Shown one piece after another: positions 28,501-41,064 of a stretch of DNA of 64,000 nt (position 1 is its first letter; the number at the start of each line of letters is the position of its first letter). A program made the translations under genes and the position numbers. Origin of the DNA: Persicaria tinctoria. Lineage: Eukaryota > Streptophyta > Magnoliopsida > Caryophyllales > Polygonaceae. The notes beneath the pieces were generated by a model. It was not told the origin of the DNA and searched no databases. It saw nothing but the letters and a program-made list of their open reading frames with translations. The stretch spans positions 10,575,175 to 10,639,174 of the forward strand of contig JBANSL010000018.1 of assembly GCA_037127255.1 (NCBI GenBank). The letters run 5' to 3'.

Positions 28501-29917
28501 TGTGTTTATTCTTTTGCAGAAAAACGGTGAATGAGTTGGTTACTGGTTACTTGCCAGGTTTGATACTGATGGTGTTCCTTTATACGGTTCCACCAATTAT
28601 GATGCTTTTTTCAACTCTTGAGGGGGCTGTCTCTCGTAGTGAAAGGAAAAAGGGTGCTTGCGTGAAGGTCTTGCATTTCAATATATGGAATGTCTTCTTC
28701 CTTAATCTTCTTTCTGGAGCTTTAGTCAACAAACCTCCTCCTTCTGGAGCTTTCAATATACCTGCAACATTAGCGATCATAGCCATACCAGCATTGGTGA
28801 AACTCTTTCTATCCTATTTCTTCCATCTACCTATCTCATCTTATAACTATGTTTCTAAGATCTTACATAAACAGTCTTTTATTATTTCCTTTGAAAGTTG
28901 CAATCAATTTTTCCTTGTGATTTCATCTTCGATCTCTTAATTTCAGGTTAAATTCTTTTTCTCCTATGTCTTGACATCTGGGTGGACGAGTTTGGCAATA
29001 GAGCTTGCACAACTTTACCCAATTGTAATGAACTGCGTGTATAGGTGCATCCTGCGAAAGAAGAGTGGCCCACCGACAGGCTGGACTTTCCCCTTCCATA
29101 CTGAAATCCCAAGGGTGCTTATGTTTACACTCCTTGGCTTTGCTTTTGCAGTGTTGGCACCATTGATACTGCCCTTGCTGGTCATCTACTTCTCTCTCGC
29201 GTTCATCGTTTACCGTAACCAGGTTAATCTGTTCATTCAACTCCCATGAAACCTTAAGAGTTGTTTGTGTAAATACTGCTAACCTCGTTCTCCAACGGCT
29301 CATGGAAGAAAGTTGTGTGTTTTCCCTTTTCAGATTCTCAATGTTTACCTTTTTCAATATGACACTGGGGGAAATTATTGGCCAGTGGTTCATAGCACGA
29401 TTGTATTCTCTATGCTGCTGGGACAGGTGATGGCCATCGGGGCCTTTGCTGTAAAGCGAGCGATAGCATGCGCCGTAATCACGTTGTTATTGGTGGCAAG
29501 CACCCTTCTCTTCCATGAGTTCTGCAGGCAAAGATTTAAGCCAATATTTGATGGCATTTCTGCACAGGTAATCTCCCATTTTCGACTTTGCACAGGTGGG
29601 AGAAGAAAGCTATGCCTCTTCACCATGTCCTTTGCTTGTAGGAAATCATTGAAATGGATCAAAAAGACGAAGCAAGTAGTAGGGAAGAGATCTTTACGAA
29701 TGTGCTGTCAGCCTACTCTCAACAAAAATGGGTCCCTGCCTGCGAGAGCACAATTAGACGCTCAAGCCGTCATCCAAACTTGCAAGTACATCCAAGGGCT
29801 GGAAACAGCATCATCCATAGAACAGTCTCGACAGCAAGACCAACTGAAGGAGCAACAACTGATCAAGGACAGCCACTGCCACCGTCAAAACTCAGCATTG
29901 AAGAAGGAAACAAATAA
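25575..29917 (+). CDS. OSCA/CSC1-like hyperosmolality-gated channel (HYP1/RXW8 type)
   Basis: Plasma-membrane, Ca2+-permeable, mechanically or osmotically gated cation channel of the OSCA/TMEM63 (DUF221) family. Ten exons: 25575-25861, 26186-26332, 26954-27017, 27122-27334, 27764-27937, 28083-28381, 28520-28796, 28947-29222, 29334-29567, 29642-29917; phases agree and give 748 aa. The order matches the family: N-terminal TM segment, PNWFERFVPSSAWIVEAWKL, IGGLDAVVFIKIL, a TM with VLPVNYLG, a cytosolic RRM-like region starting FAVLVRGVPRS, then AAFVFFRTRYAA, WSNLCVPYRQLW, the TM bundle including SYVLTSGWTSLAIEL, and CRQRFKPIF before a hydrophilic tail. The N-terminus resembles HYP1/RXW8 rather than ERD4. 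The cytosolic loop coded by exon 5 is divergent. Confidence 0.93.
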
Positions 29918-31339
29918 TCAATGCTACTGAGTGAGGAAGGTGATGAAAGACATGTAGGGAGATAATCAATCACACGATAAAAGGCTGCTCGGAAGTAGAA
30001 CTTAGAAATTTGTGAGGCTTATAAATATTAGCGTAGTTTCGGATTAGATAAGAGTGCATTGCAGGCTGCAACATTACGCAATGGAGGCTCTTGCGCAGAT
30101 GGCTGCTGGGATGCATTACAAGTATATATATGAAGTATGTATCGATGCTGCGCCTTTTCTTTCACTTTTGCTTCATTCTGATAATCTGATCCAACTTGGA
30201 TGTTAACGTCTTACAGATTCAGTGAGCATTTACCAGTTATGGTCATCTACCTGGTCTGGCTTCCTGGGAAAAAAGATCAAGAACAAGACGAACTCCGGCT
30301 TGCTCAGCCTGGTAATAGTATAGGTGGGTTAAGAGCCAAAGAAGGTTCTCAAAATGTAGAGTTAGTGAAAGAAAGGGAAATGAAGGTGGTTGTTGATATA
30401 TAACTTGTATATACCAACAAGGGCAAGCTATGCCCTGCTGATTATTTTAGAGCCCTTCTAACATGTTATATTAATTGTTACTGTCATCTTCTTCAATGTT
30501 GAATGTTAAAAACTTGATCTTCTTCGGAGCCTGTGTTACAATGAAGATACAGTAAAATCAACCATCCACATGAAGCAGTTAAAAATCAACAATTGTTGAT
30601 ATAAAGATAAAAGATTAAACACAAAATGAGATAGGAAAATGTTTTTTTTTTAAAGAACGGCCCTAGTATTGTTTACAGTAATTATATACAAGTATGTAAT
30701 GATCCGAAGGTCGGATAGGAGATATACCATTCATATAAGAGTCTTTTTAACATCTTAAGATCTAAATTAAGAAGTCAAATCGGAAAAGATTTCATAGATT
30801 TTATTGAATAAAATGAGTCAGGTGATATTCCATCCTAAAATGATTTGGTAATAAGTGAGATAGTTGTTATTTCAAGTCTCAACATTATAGGGTCGATAAG
30901 ATTTAATTACTTTCATGTGCGTACGTTGTAGTAATATTTTAAATAATTGATCATGAAATACACCCATTTAATTATTTTGAATAAAAAATAATCTTGAACT
31001 TTCATACTCCGTATATGGGAATTACAATTGGTATGAATTATCTTTAATTCTCAATTCTCAGAAATTTAACGTCCCAAAAATTCAACCGAATAATGGATTG
31101 TAAGTATAAAGATCGTCGGTTGGCTGTTTGTCTGGTTATGACAGGAAAACTCATAGTTCACTTCACTCCAATGTAGCTAATCAAGTAATCAGTAATCACG
31201 ATTTTTTTGGTGATTATTTTGTAAGATTAAAGAAAATTAAAAACTCTTTGTTTGGTTGTTTCTGTACGGAATTTTCCTCTCCTCTCCTTCTCAAACTGGG
31301 ATATTCGCCCTTTTAATATTTAATAATCCTCCAGCTCCC
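29918..31339. other. OSCA 3' region and intergenic DNA
   Basis: Holds the OSCA 3' UTR and AT-rich spacer. A 67-codon ORF at 30200-30403 has no recognised domain and follows an intron-like stretch; it may be part of a longer 3' UTR. No other gene or repeat identified. Confidence 0.5.
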
Positions 31340-31449
31340 GCATTCATTAAGGGTGTAATATGAGCCGAGTTGGCTCCCGCTCGGCTCAAGTTTCACTAGA
31401 TAAAAACCCGCCTAGAGCTCGTTCATTTTCTAAACAAGTCGAGTATGAA
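31340..31449. mobile_element. Fragment related to the 11.5-kb hAT family
   Basis: Contains GGGTGTAATATGAGCCGAG and CTCGTTCATTTTCTAAACAA, closely matching the termini and subterminal motifs of the hAT elements at 11539-12557. Only about 110 bp remains before the next element begins. Confidence 0.5.
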
Positions 31450-31844
31450 CAGTGGTAGAGCCATGATTTTTGTGAGGGGGATGTTAAAAAAAATTTATGA
31501 TTTTTTTTGTGTATACTTATTAAGAAGATTTAAAATAAATTATTGAAAACCCTAAAATTGTGAATTTTTAATGATTTTTTTTGTATTTAAATATAAAGAG
31601 AAATCAAGAAGAATTAATGATATAGTAAAACAAATTAAAAGTAAAGGAGTTGGGATTTGAACCAAGACCTTTTGATTCTCCTTCTTTCCTTTACCACTTA
31701 AAGCTAAATATCACTCTTATTTTAAATATCATTTAAAGATGTTATACGGAGTATTACCTTAGAAATACTAAATATATGCAAAAAAAAAAAATTATAATTT
31801 TTTTGTATTTATTTTTCTGGTCGAGCACCCCAGCTCCACCACTG
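31450..31844. mobile_element. Small hAT-like TIR element
   Basis: Termini CAGTGGTAGAGCC (left) and CAGTGGTGGAGCT (right end on the other strand). Flanks AGTATGAA and AGTATTAG agree at only 5-6 of 8 bases, so the target duplication is weak. AT-rich interior, no ORF. Confidence 0.5.
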
Positions 31845-33094
31845 AGTATTAGCACATTTTAAACCTTATTCCACCGGTCTACTTCAGGTTATTGTGTCTT
31901 CTACATAGACACTATTATATATATCCTGGTCTTCCAAACCTAGAATGTGATGTCTCAATCCAATGTAGAGGCCAAGTATCGGGGCGTCACCTATGTCGTC
32001 ACCGAATGCTCCTAGCTCTGAAACTTGATGCCCGAGCTTCATTGTCCCCTCACCAAGCCCACCTTAGTCTATATATACCCATAATTTGTTCACCTCTTTA
32101 CCTCACCTGCAACCTAGTTCAACATATATCAACAAACTAAACATGTTGAACCCGATCTTCACTTGGAGATAAAATTGTTGTCGGATATATATACCTTTTG
32201 CACTTCAATATGTCAATTGCATAGATATTTGTTCCTTTTCAGGTATCAAATATTTATATATTATATACGGGTTTTCTATACTATGTCCCAATGACAGATC
32301 AAATTGAAAAATATTTCTCCTAAATATATCCGATTTAGTCATTTTTAAATTAGATTATGTGGTTTATCTATTTTCTTTTAAAGTTTTATTTGCCAATAAA
32401 ATATTCCTATCCATATTCTTAGAACACACCATAGACAAACCGTATTATATATCATAGCAAACTTTGATCGATGGATTTACCAAAACTCACGTGTATACGA
32501 TTTGATGCCGCTTAAATTCTAGATGGATCGATCGATTGTTTTTTTTTGGGTAGATCGATCGATTGTGAATTGTGATGCTAATTAATGAGTCTCCTATGAT
32601 TACACTTTATTCAAATCGATCTATACGTTACTTTATTTTTTATTTTCCTTTGATTTTTTTTCTTCCAAATAGTTAATACGTTGTCATTTAATTTCAAACA
32701 CAAATGAGAATCCAAAGTGCTTGGAGAAATATTTAATGAATGAATTGACCATATATAAATTCATTTTTTTATATATATATATATGAATTGGCAGGGAAAA
32801 GAAACACTAAGATGCATGAGACTTGGCTTTCAAAAAAAAAAAAGATGCATATGAGACCAAAAATGTCAAAAGGATTGACAAAATTTGCTGCTCCACAAAG
32901 TTTTCAATTTCAAAGACATGTCAACCAACCCTAACAAATTAAATAATTGATCACTGTGTTTGTGGGCTTCATTCTATTTCTTCAAATATAGTCAGCTCTA
33001 TCATAACAGTAATCACCTTAATGGTTAATTAATATATATAATTGTTCCATTTCCATCACTTGATTTCTTGTCCAATTTCTGTGAAAACTCAACA
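31845..33094. other. AT-rich intergenic DNA
   Basis: No gene or clear transposon end. A short local duplication of GATCGATCGATTG occurs near 32524 and 32554. Small TA and T runs are present. Confidence 0.5.
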
Positions 33095-36000
33095 CACTAC
33101 TAAATATTTGACCTACTGTAACAACAAAATGGCAATGGATTTTTTAATGTGTTACAATAGATAGGCTTTGGTAATAGTTTCTTAGAGGCGTTACAATAGG
33201 TGAGCTAGGGTAACACTATGTATAACACCCTGTCATTATATTAAAATGGTCTAACCTATGCTAACGGCATGTGGTAACAATAGTAAGCATAGGTAATGCC
33301 TATTCTATCTATGGCAACGGGGATAAAATGCGCAAAAATGAAAAGAAGTGGCGCGACTTGGCGGGCATTGAAAATTTTCGGAAAGAGAATGAAAATATTA
33401 AAATTCAAAACCCTGAATTCCTTAACCCCTATCCAGCCGCCGCCTTCGTCTTTCTTGGTTCCAATTTCCTGCAAAATGAAAACCCACCCCACGCCTATCG
33501 CACCGGAGGAGGAGACGAAAGATAGGCAATTGTCACCATTGTTCCACCCTACGCGCGCCTCCACAACACCTCCCATGGGTCTCTCCACTAGACCATCTCT
33601 CATCTCTCCCCTGCTTTCTCTTTTTCCTCTTCAGTGATCGATAAATTCCTCCATTGTAAACATTCTTCATGTCTGGACACTTCCTACTCATGTTGGCGCC
33701 ATATCTCCACCTCCGGCCTCTCCCTGAAGCTTGGAAGCTGCTCAGCCTCAAGGTGTCGTTCTTCGTTTCTACTTTGAGGTTCTATTTTGACACTGCCTCG
33801 CTGATTTTGATATTTATTGTATTTGTCCCGCTATCTGAACTTTCGAAGTCGTTCGAGCCCTGTCGACCACCATTCCACTCTGTTTGACGTTTTTCGCACT
33901 GTCAACCTATAATTGTGAGTAAATTTGTTGAATTTCTAACCCCAAAGACTTAATTGATACTAATTCTTTAAACCCTAAAAATTGTTTGAATTTTTTGTTC
34001 TATGTTTAGGTGCTTCTACTGATTCAGATCCTTATGTCCTCCCTCATCCATGTAGTCAAAGGAAAATTGCAGAAGGTAAGCAGTTGGAACTCATCCCTTT
34101 TATGGTAGCAATTGAAAGACCTTAATGTCGATTCAGTCTGTGTGTTGCTTTGCCTGCTTGTTACTGATACTTAGGATTCAAATAGTGCTGTTGCAAATTC
34201 CTTTAATGCAATGTAGATGATTTTAGAGCTGAATATGGAACTTAGCAATATAGAGACAACATTGCGTATTATATCATGGTTGTTTGCAATATTGAAAGGA
34301 GTCTCTTTCAAGAAAGTGTTCTTTTAATCGAAGGAGTTTGCAATTTTGATTGAGATTTTGCATCTTGTACTTTTGTTTTTTTAATTGAAAAATAAATATG
34401 TTGGTTTTGGGTAATTCAAATCTAATGTTCTGGGCTACTTTATTGAGTCTAAATTACAATTAAAGTTCGGAAGAATAATTCAACAATTATACTTTAGGTC
34501 TCTCTAGCTAAGTTTCTTAGACTATAAGGCTAATGGAAATGCATGTTCAGTTATGTACAAGAATACTTTCCTCTTCTCAATGAATATTTGTGTATTTAAA
34601 AGATGAATGTGAACTTAAAGCCAGAAAGCTTGATTTAGTGTCGTATGTACCACAGGGAATCATGGCCCTCCCAGGTTACATTGCTAGCACAAATCATACT
34701 ACTTGATCAGTTGCACTAATTTGACATTTTTCTGAAGGCTGATGTAGGACTAGGTGGTAAGTAATCTAATTTATTTGAATTCTTTTTCTTGCCTTTGATT
34801 TTTTTTTGAACTAGAATAAGCTTCCAGGTGTTGATATACACAATTACTCATTTAAATAGACATGAACCAATCGAGATATGCCTTTTCTCTAGAAAGTAAT
34901 TAATTAGCTTTAACCTTATTGATAGTATAAATGTTGATTGTTAAAAAAATCGTAGATAGAAATTTGTCTCTTTTTTAGTACTAGATATGCTTCATTTCTG
35001 CCTTTTTCTTTATCTATTGGATTGTGCACGAGTACTTTCCTATACCCTAATTTTGATAAGCTTGTCTCACGTTGATTTGGATAAAATTCTATAGTCCTTC
35101 AGATGCTCAGATTATACTAACAAATTGTATAAGTCATTATGGTATAAAAAATATCTGGCATGTTTAATCTCCATCTTGCAGAATGGATAATGGTTTGTGT
35201 CATATCATAGGTCATGTTCAGCAGGCCCATTCGTTGGATCATGGCTCTTCATGGTGATATTGTTGTGCCATTTGCATTTCCAGGAGTTTACAAGCATTCT
35301 TTATTTTTCTTTACTTTATGATTCATGGAGTTGCTTGTAAACATTTCCTATTATATCTTATGGGAATATATTATTAACTCCCATTTGCATTCAATCTTGA
35401 CCTCCATATTCCTATTCCAGGTGAAGAATGCAGAGAGTTATGCAAATCTTTTGAAAAGTGCAGGTATCTCTGCGGCAATTGAGGTACACTTAAGCTATTT
35501 TTTTTATTAAAAAAACTATGTTACATTTGAGTCCTAAGGCTCTATGCAGCAAATGTCTGTTTGCCTTGTCTAATTCACAAGTTTAATGTATTAGTAGGAA
35601 TGGAAGCAAACGATTCTAGACCATTTGGTTTCCTTGGCAAAGAGAATTGGAGGGTATATAATCACGGGTATATAATCACTTTACGTTTTGAGTCCTAGGG
35701 CTCTATGTGAGTTGAGTTTTTTTAGAAATTCACAAGTTTAATGCCTTGTTTTAGAAATTTACATAATTCCAACTGGAGCTTTCAAGTCCTACAACTGTGC
35801 AAGTGTTTCAAATCGGTTACTTTGCATTGATTTTGAAATTCATCCATTGCTACCACAGTTTTTAGTTTTTACGAATTCATTTGTATCAAGTGTTTGTCTT
35901 TAATCTCTTTGGTATGAAGACTTCTCTAAGTTTGAATGGTGAAAGCTATAGTTGTGATTTGCTATCATTTTATATAGTTGAACAGCTGTAAATAAGGTGA

Positions 36001-36842
36001 AGAATTGTTGAATTCAGGGATACTTGTGTTTCCCCATCTCTCTTTTCTTACATGGTTGGAAACTTGAGATGCTTATATTTGACTTCGGGATTTTTGTTTG
36101 GTGCAGGTTGGTTAATATACTTGAAAGAGGATGGAACTCATGAATACCATAATTATCTTGTCTTGGAAGAGGCTTAAATTATTGAAGGATCAAATGCCGA
36201 AGGATTGAACCACGGTTTAAAGAGAGCAATGCATGTATATGAGGTTTCAATTTATCTATGAATTTTATCTAGCTTTGATGTGAAATATGATAGGTATTTC
36301 TTAGCTTCTTCTAAGTTTGTCTTGGATCATATAAACCGTAAAAGATTTGGTTGTATTGAAGTTTTAATGTTCTAATGAAAGAGGTTCCAATGTATTGTCA
36401 TAGTTATGTGTGACTTTGTATTCTTGTTATTGACATGCGCTTAGGGGCACAATAGTGGTGGTGGTTGGGTACAAATACCCTTGCAAATTTTTTATGATAA
36501 ATAAAGTACATTTTAGCCCGGATCTCTTAAGGCCCGAGCTAAAAAGCATGCAATTACATTTGAAAGATCTATTTAAGGCAATACTTTTTTGACCTAGGGT
36601 AACAGTTGTGTAATTGGTGTGATGTGTTACCATAGATATCTATAGTAACGGTTGTTTGTCTATAGTAATGGTTGTAACTTATATGGAATCGTTACAACAA
36701 AGTAGAATGATGTTACCATAGGTCTATGGTAACGCCAGCAACTGTAGCGGCGTGAAAACCGTTAGCATAGACCTATAGTAACGGTTTTAAGGCTTGTTGT
36801 AACTGATTTTGGGCGTTACACTAGGTCAGATATTTAGTAGTG
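33095..36842. mobile_element. Non-autonomous CACTA (En/Spm-like) transposon, complete
   Basis: The left terminus is CACTACTAAATATTTGACC; the right terminus on the other strand is CACTACTAAATATCTGACC. It is flanked by the 3-bp duplication ACA (33092-33094 and 36843-36845), exactly as CACTA elements insert. Both subterminal zones carry many short repeats around GTTACCATAG/CTATGGTAAC, including a 22-bp palindrome at 36712-36733; such repeats are transposase-binding sites in this superfamily. No transposase is coded. The interior looks like host genic sequence: a Pro/Ser-rich ORF near 33460-33640 and an exon-like piece at about 35421-35483 bounded by AG and GT (KNAESYANLLKSAGISAAIE), continued near 36107-36177. 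I do not recognise the parent gene. Confidence 0.85.
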
Positions 36843-37301
36843 ACATTAACAAATTTATATTCAATTGACACTTAATATAAACTCAAATGAATGATAATAA
36901 TTAGTTTATAAGATTATAAATTTCGGTTAACGAGAGAGATCAACACATCTTCTACCTTAAAATCAATTAACAATAGTTAACCCAACAATTTCTATACTAG
37001 ACTTGAGGTTCATCATATTTCCAATGGGATATAAACACACTTTTCTTAAAATCAATTAACAATAGTTAAGCTAAAGCCAAGGAAATCGACCCCATAGACT
37101 TGCTCTGATACTATGTGAAATTCTGAGTAATCCCGACTGGTTAGTATGGAAAACAGAGTTGTATCAGATTTATTTTGTTTTTAGTTATAAACTCGGGATC
37201 TACCCTTCTAACACAAAAGCTTAAGACATTATGTAAGAGTACGTTTCCTACACCCTTATGTTTTGTGTTATTTTATCACTCACAATCAATATGGAATGAC
37301 A
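36843..37301. repeat. Intergenic DNA with LTR-like repeat words
   Basis: Two copies of CTTAAAATCAATTAACAATAG occur in variant form near 36957 and 37046, with CCAATGGGATATAAACAC between. Similar words appear at 41353-41440, 42095-42200 and 58187-58240. They look like decayed copies of one interspersed family. No gene. Confidence 0.35.
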
Positions 37302-37302
37302 T

Positions 37303-37303
37303 A

Positions 37304-37353
<50 letters not shown>
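37303..37353. repeat. (ATCT)n microsatellite
   Basis: About twelve perfect ATCT units followed directly by a short TA run, next to the left end of a TIR element. Confidence 0.9.
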
Positions 37354-37365
<12 letters not shown>

Positions 37366-37367
<2 letters not shown>

Positions 37368-38898
37368 GTATGGATCAAATGTTTACAAGGCTTAACATGT
37401 TTTGTGTTAACAAATTATGACCGTTGGATGAATGAAGATGAAAGGCTGAGATTTTTTGATTTTTTGGATTAATTGATAATTGAAAGTTAAAAAACACAAT
37501 CCCACGTTAAAAGCAAGCGCGTGTAACTGAATCATAACCTTACCCTATAATTGCTATCGTAGAGGAGATCGAGAGAAAGAGAAGGGTGAACGGACGAAGG
37601 GCAATAGGGCTTGAAGAGGCTGAAGTTTGCGGTTACCGATGGCAGGAGGCCGGAGGCGGCGATCGACGGTCCGGCGACGACGATAACAACATCCGGCAGC
37701 CATAGGCGGAGGGCGACCAAAGGAATTGGAGGAGACAAGTTCGACCTGGACGGCGGCGGTTTGAAGGTGATTCATCCGATGGGGATTCCGACTGCATCTA
37801 ATTCATCCGAAGGTGATTCCGACGGCAGCGACAACCTTTGAACTCCGATCAATTTTGACTTCTCTTCCGGATTTCATGTGGAATTATCGGTAGATCTCCT
37901 CTCATCTGTTCTTTTGTTGAGATGTTCAGTAATTGTGTATGAATTTACAGTGCCGAATTATTGCTAATTTTGTTGAGATGTTCTCCTCTAATTTTGGTGA
38001 GATGTTCGGTAATTCCGTATTTTGTTTAGATGTTCATCAGATGTTCAGTAATTCTTTTGTTGAGATGTTCATTATCAATTTACGTACATACAGTGCCGAA
38101 TTAGTGCCTCTCATCCAGATTTCTTTTGGAATTCCGATCAATTCCGTCATAATTAGTTGAAGGAGAAGATGAAAATAGTATTAAATTATGCCGAATATTG
38201 ATGAATATTTGGGAAATTGTGAATAATTGAGAAACTGTGATGAATATTTCAGTGATCGTGATGAATATTTGAGTGACTGTGATGAATATTTGATAAATTT
38301 TAACAAAAACTATGATGAATAATTGAGTAATTGTGATGAATATGTGAGTGACTGTGATGAATATTTGAGTGACTGGGATGAATATTTGGTAAATTTTAAC
38401 AAAAACTTTGATGAATAATTGAGTGACTGTGATGAATATTTGATAAAATTTACCGAATATTGATGACTTCTAGCGAATAATTATTATCAACTTAACGAAT
38501 AATTACTATCTATCTAGCGAATAATTACTATCAACATAGCGAATAGTTGCAAAATTGAACAACCATTTTGCCAATATCTAAACGATAATTCCTCCTTTAA
38601 CACGAATAATAACTATAAGTTAGCGAATATTTAATATCACCTTATCGAATAGTTCACACGGTGCACCGCATAAAAAAACAGTGTTACTCAACCCAAAAAC
38701 GTTACGCCATAAAAAAAAAGTGTACAACACACACGCATAATTCAACCAGGGGAAGGAAAGAGGTGAGTCCCATTGATTTTTAATTAAAGAAAAAAGGCAA
38801 AATTGTCAAATAATCTCAGCCACCCATTTCATTCAATCAAAGGCCCAGATCTGTTAACACAAAACACATTAAGGGATGTTAACACATGACCCAACCTC
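37366..38898. mobile_element. TIR element (Mutator-like?) carrying GC-rich insert
   Basis: Inverted arms of about 100 bp: both share ATGTTTTGTGTTAACA close to the end and GGCTGAGATT further in, the left on the plus strand and the right on the minus strand. Flanks on both sides are TA repeats, consistent with a TA-rich target but not allowing a unique duplication. Inside, 37600-37840 is GC-rich and coding-like (a Gly/Asp/Ser-rich ORF without recognised domain), and 38180-38480 repeats GATGAATATTTGAGTGACTG-like words about ten times. Confidence 0.6.
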
Positions 38899-38914
38899 TA
38901 TATATATATATATA

Positions 38915-39148
38915 TTCCCTCCGTTCATTAATAAGTGTCGTTTAACTTTTTGGCACGCTTTTTAAGGAGCTAAAAACTATATAAAATATTAACTTTTTTA
39001 TTAATTTTTTTAAATGATTTTAAACTTATAACTAATATGTATAAAATTATAGAAAAAAATTAATTAAAAACTTTATATTTTATATAGTTTTTAACTCCTT
39101 AAAAAACGTGCCAAAAAGTCAAACGTCACTTATTTCTGAATGGAGGGA

Positions 39149-39149
<1 letters not shown>
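38915..39149. mobile_element. Stowaway-type MITE
   Basis: 235 bp with ends TTCCCTCCGTTCATTAATAA and, on the other strand, CTCCCTCCATTCAGAAATAA; TA on both sides; arms pair over the full length. Followed directly by a TA microsatellite. Confidence 0.82.

Positions 39150-39216
<67 letters not shown>
39150..39216. repeat. (TA)n microsatellite
   Basis: Perfect TA dinucleotide run of about 33 units abutting the Stowaway element. Confidence 0.9.
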
Positions 39217-39218
<2 letters not shown>

Positions 39219-39690
39219 ATGATTATAAACATGCACACACAAATAAGTCCTTTAATTTATTTGTAAAGTGTTTCAAGAAAAGTAGATGAATTGATAGGAA
39301 CTGAAACGTGGTATGAATCATGGGAGGATAGATCCCCAACTTGAGTTGTTGAAACCGGAGTTGCTGACATCGACGTTGTTGAAACCGGAGTTTCTTAATC
39401 ACTGAATTTTGAATTTTTGTCCAATTTCAGCAATTTCAGACAAAAAGCCATATCAATTTCTGCAATTACAACAACCATTTCAGCAATTTGAGAAAAAAGT
39501 CACACCAACTTCAGCAATTACAACAACAATTTCAGCAAATTAAGAAATTTCAGCAACGACAATTTCAGATATGGCAGTAATTACCTATTTTTCTCTCCGT
39601 AGTCCGTACCTCTCTAACACACTACAATGGCGGTCGTTTGCCATCCCCTCCTCCACACCAATCGATCAGCAACTTCAGTATCTACGCCAG

Positions 39691-40164
39691 GTGGAGCCGT
39701 CGATCTGGAAAGCATGCGTCGGAACCTCCGTCTAGATCCCAGAGGCACCCTCTAGGGTTTACTACTTCCCGCAGGGTTACATAGAGCATTCTTCGCCACA
39801 ACTTGCGATGTTGGCCTTCTCTCATCTTCCTCTGAGGCCCTTCATCCTCTGTCAAGTCCTCCAGGTGTTCTACCTCTTCGATCCCGACACCGATGAGGCT
39901 TATTCCAGGATCCGCCTTGATCCCCGACCGAACGACAACTACTTCCTTCCCCAGCGCCCTAGCCTCCTCCTTATTCTCCCTCATCCGTTGTCGGATGTGT
40001 AAGGAAGGAGGAGGGGAGTGTAATTGTCTCCTTCGCCAAGGTTCTGACGCCTTCAGATGCCAACAACTGCGACGACTTCTCTATGCCGCGCTTATGCGCG
40101 GACTCGATCTTCCCGCCGATCGATTACGAGGCGGATCCGCCAGTTCAGGAGGTGTTCATCACCG
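39691..40164 (+). pseudogene. ARF17-like auxin response factor N-terminus, broken
   Basis: The plus strand encodes VEPSIWKACVGTSV, stop, IPEAPSRVYYFPQGYIEHSS, ILCQVLQVFYLFDPDTDEAY and SRIRLDP, then after a frame change SFAKVLTPSDANNCDD, FSMPRLCADSIFPP and DPPVQEVFIT. This is the order of the N-terminal dimerisation region and the start of the B3 DNA-binding domain of a clade C auxin response factor, closest to ARF17. The codon before IPEAPS is TAG (39733-39735) where Gln (CAG) is expected. At least one indel lies between 39940 and 40020. Homology stops at 40164, where an LTR begins, so the rest of B3 and all later domains are missing. Confidence 0.75.
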
Positions 40165-41010
40165 TGTTAGGTATTGGGGTTAGGCTAAGGCTTAGTAGTA
40201 TAAATACCCTTTTACCTTGTAATGGAGAATTATCCAAGTATTGAATAATCAAACCCTACCTTCTCTTGTTCTATCTCTCTCTCAACGTCTTCTTCTTCCC
40301 TTGTCTAAACTCTAATTCTCAATCCCCTTCCTTTCACCTTCCCTTAATTCAATCTTTATCATCTCAAATCCCTTGGGACATAACAATTTGGTATCCAGAG
40401 CCAATCGATACTCACTTCCGCACTACCAATTGCAATCAAAATTTCCAGATTTTTTTTTAGAGCCAGGCCGTCAGCAATGGCGGAAGGAACGAGAATGAAG
40501 ACGGTCGAAGATTCCATCAACCAGTTGAATCAGCGCTTCGAATTGCAGAACCAACAGATGGAGATGCGGAGTCAAAGATTGGAGACGCAATTCAATCAGA
40601 TCCAACAGCTCATGATGAAATTCGGCCGGCAACGTGAAGAACAACTGAAAGTGAATCAAAAGAACGAAGACCGGTGGACAGAGTTCGCTGAGCAGATGCG
40701 CGAATTGAGATCAAGAGTGGATGCGATCTCACCTCCGGCAGGCGAAACCCAGACCCCGGGCAGAAACAAATCAACGGCAGGAATTTTGGAAGCGGGGAAG
40801 AAAGATCGTGAGATCCGGAACCCAGCCAGTCACGAGTCACCGGCGCCGTTCAAGAATGAATTCGAGGAATCCAGTGATGTTGCTCGCAAAGCGCACAAGG
40901 GCGCGTCAATTGAACACCGTTCGATTAGGGGGAGAGAGGGAGGCAGAGCCAGTTGAGGGGTACAGGGAGGATGGCGAACTGGTTTTCTTTCTTAAAAAAA
41001 TAGTGGTGAA
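40165..41010 (+). mobile_element. Truncated LTR retrotransposon: LTR, PBS and gag start
   Basis: A likely LTR spans 40165-40380 (starts TGTTAG, ends GGGACA, TATAAATAC inside at about 40199). Eight bases later comes TGGTATCCAGAGCC (40389-40402), close to the initiator tRNA-Met primer site of plant retroelements. A gag-like ORF at 40477-40956 starts MAEGTRMKTVEDSINQLNQR and is coiled-coil (Gln/Glu/Arg-rich), as at the N-terminus of many Ty3/gypsy gags. The ORF ends in a purine-rich stretch; protease, RT, integrase and a second LTR are missing, so the element is internally deleted or 3'-truncated. It interrupts the ARF17-like fragment. Confidence 0.65.
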
Positions 41011-41064
41011 CTGTTTTACCTTATTTGGATGGGTCGGTGGACACCTTCAAATGGTCCTGTAGAG

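Noticed and set aside
28923..29393. 156-codon minus-strand ORF
   Set aside because: It overlaps exons 8 and 9 of the OSCA gene on the other strand and is a shadow of that coding sequence.
30200..30403. 67-codon ORF downstream of OSCA
   Set aside because: No domain, no clear splice link to OSCA, and its position fits a 3' UTR or spacer.
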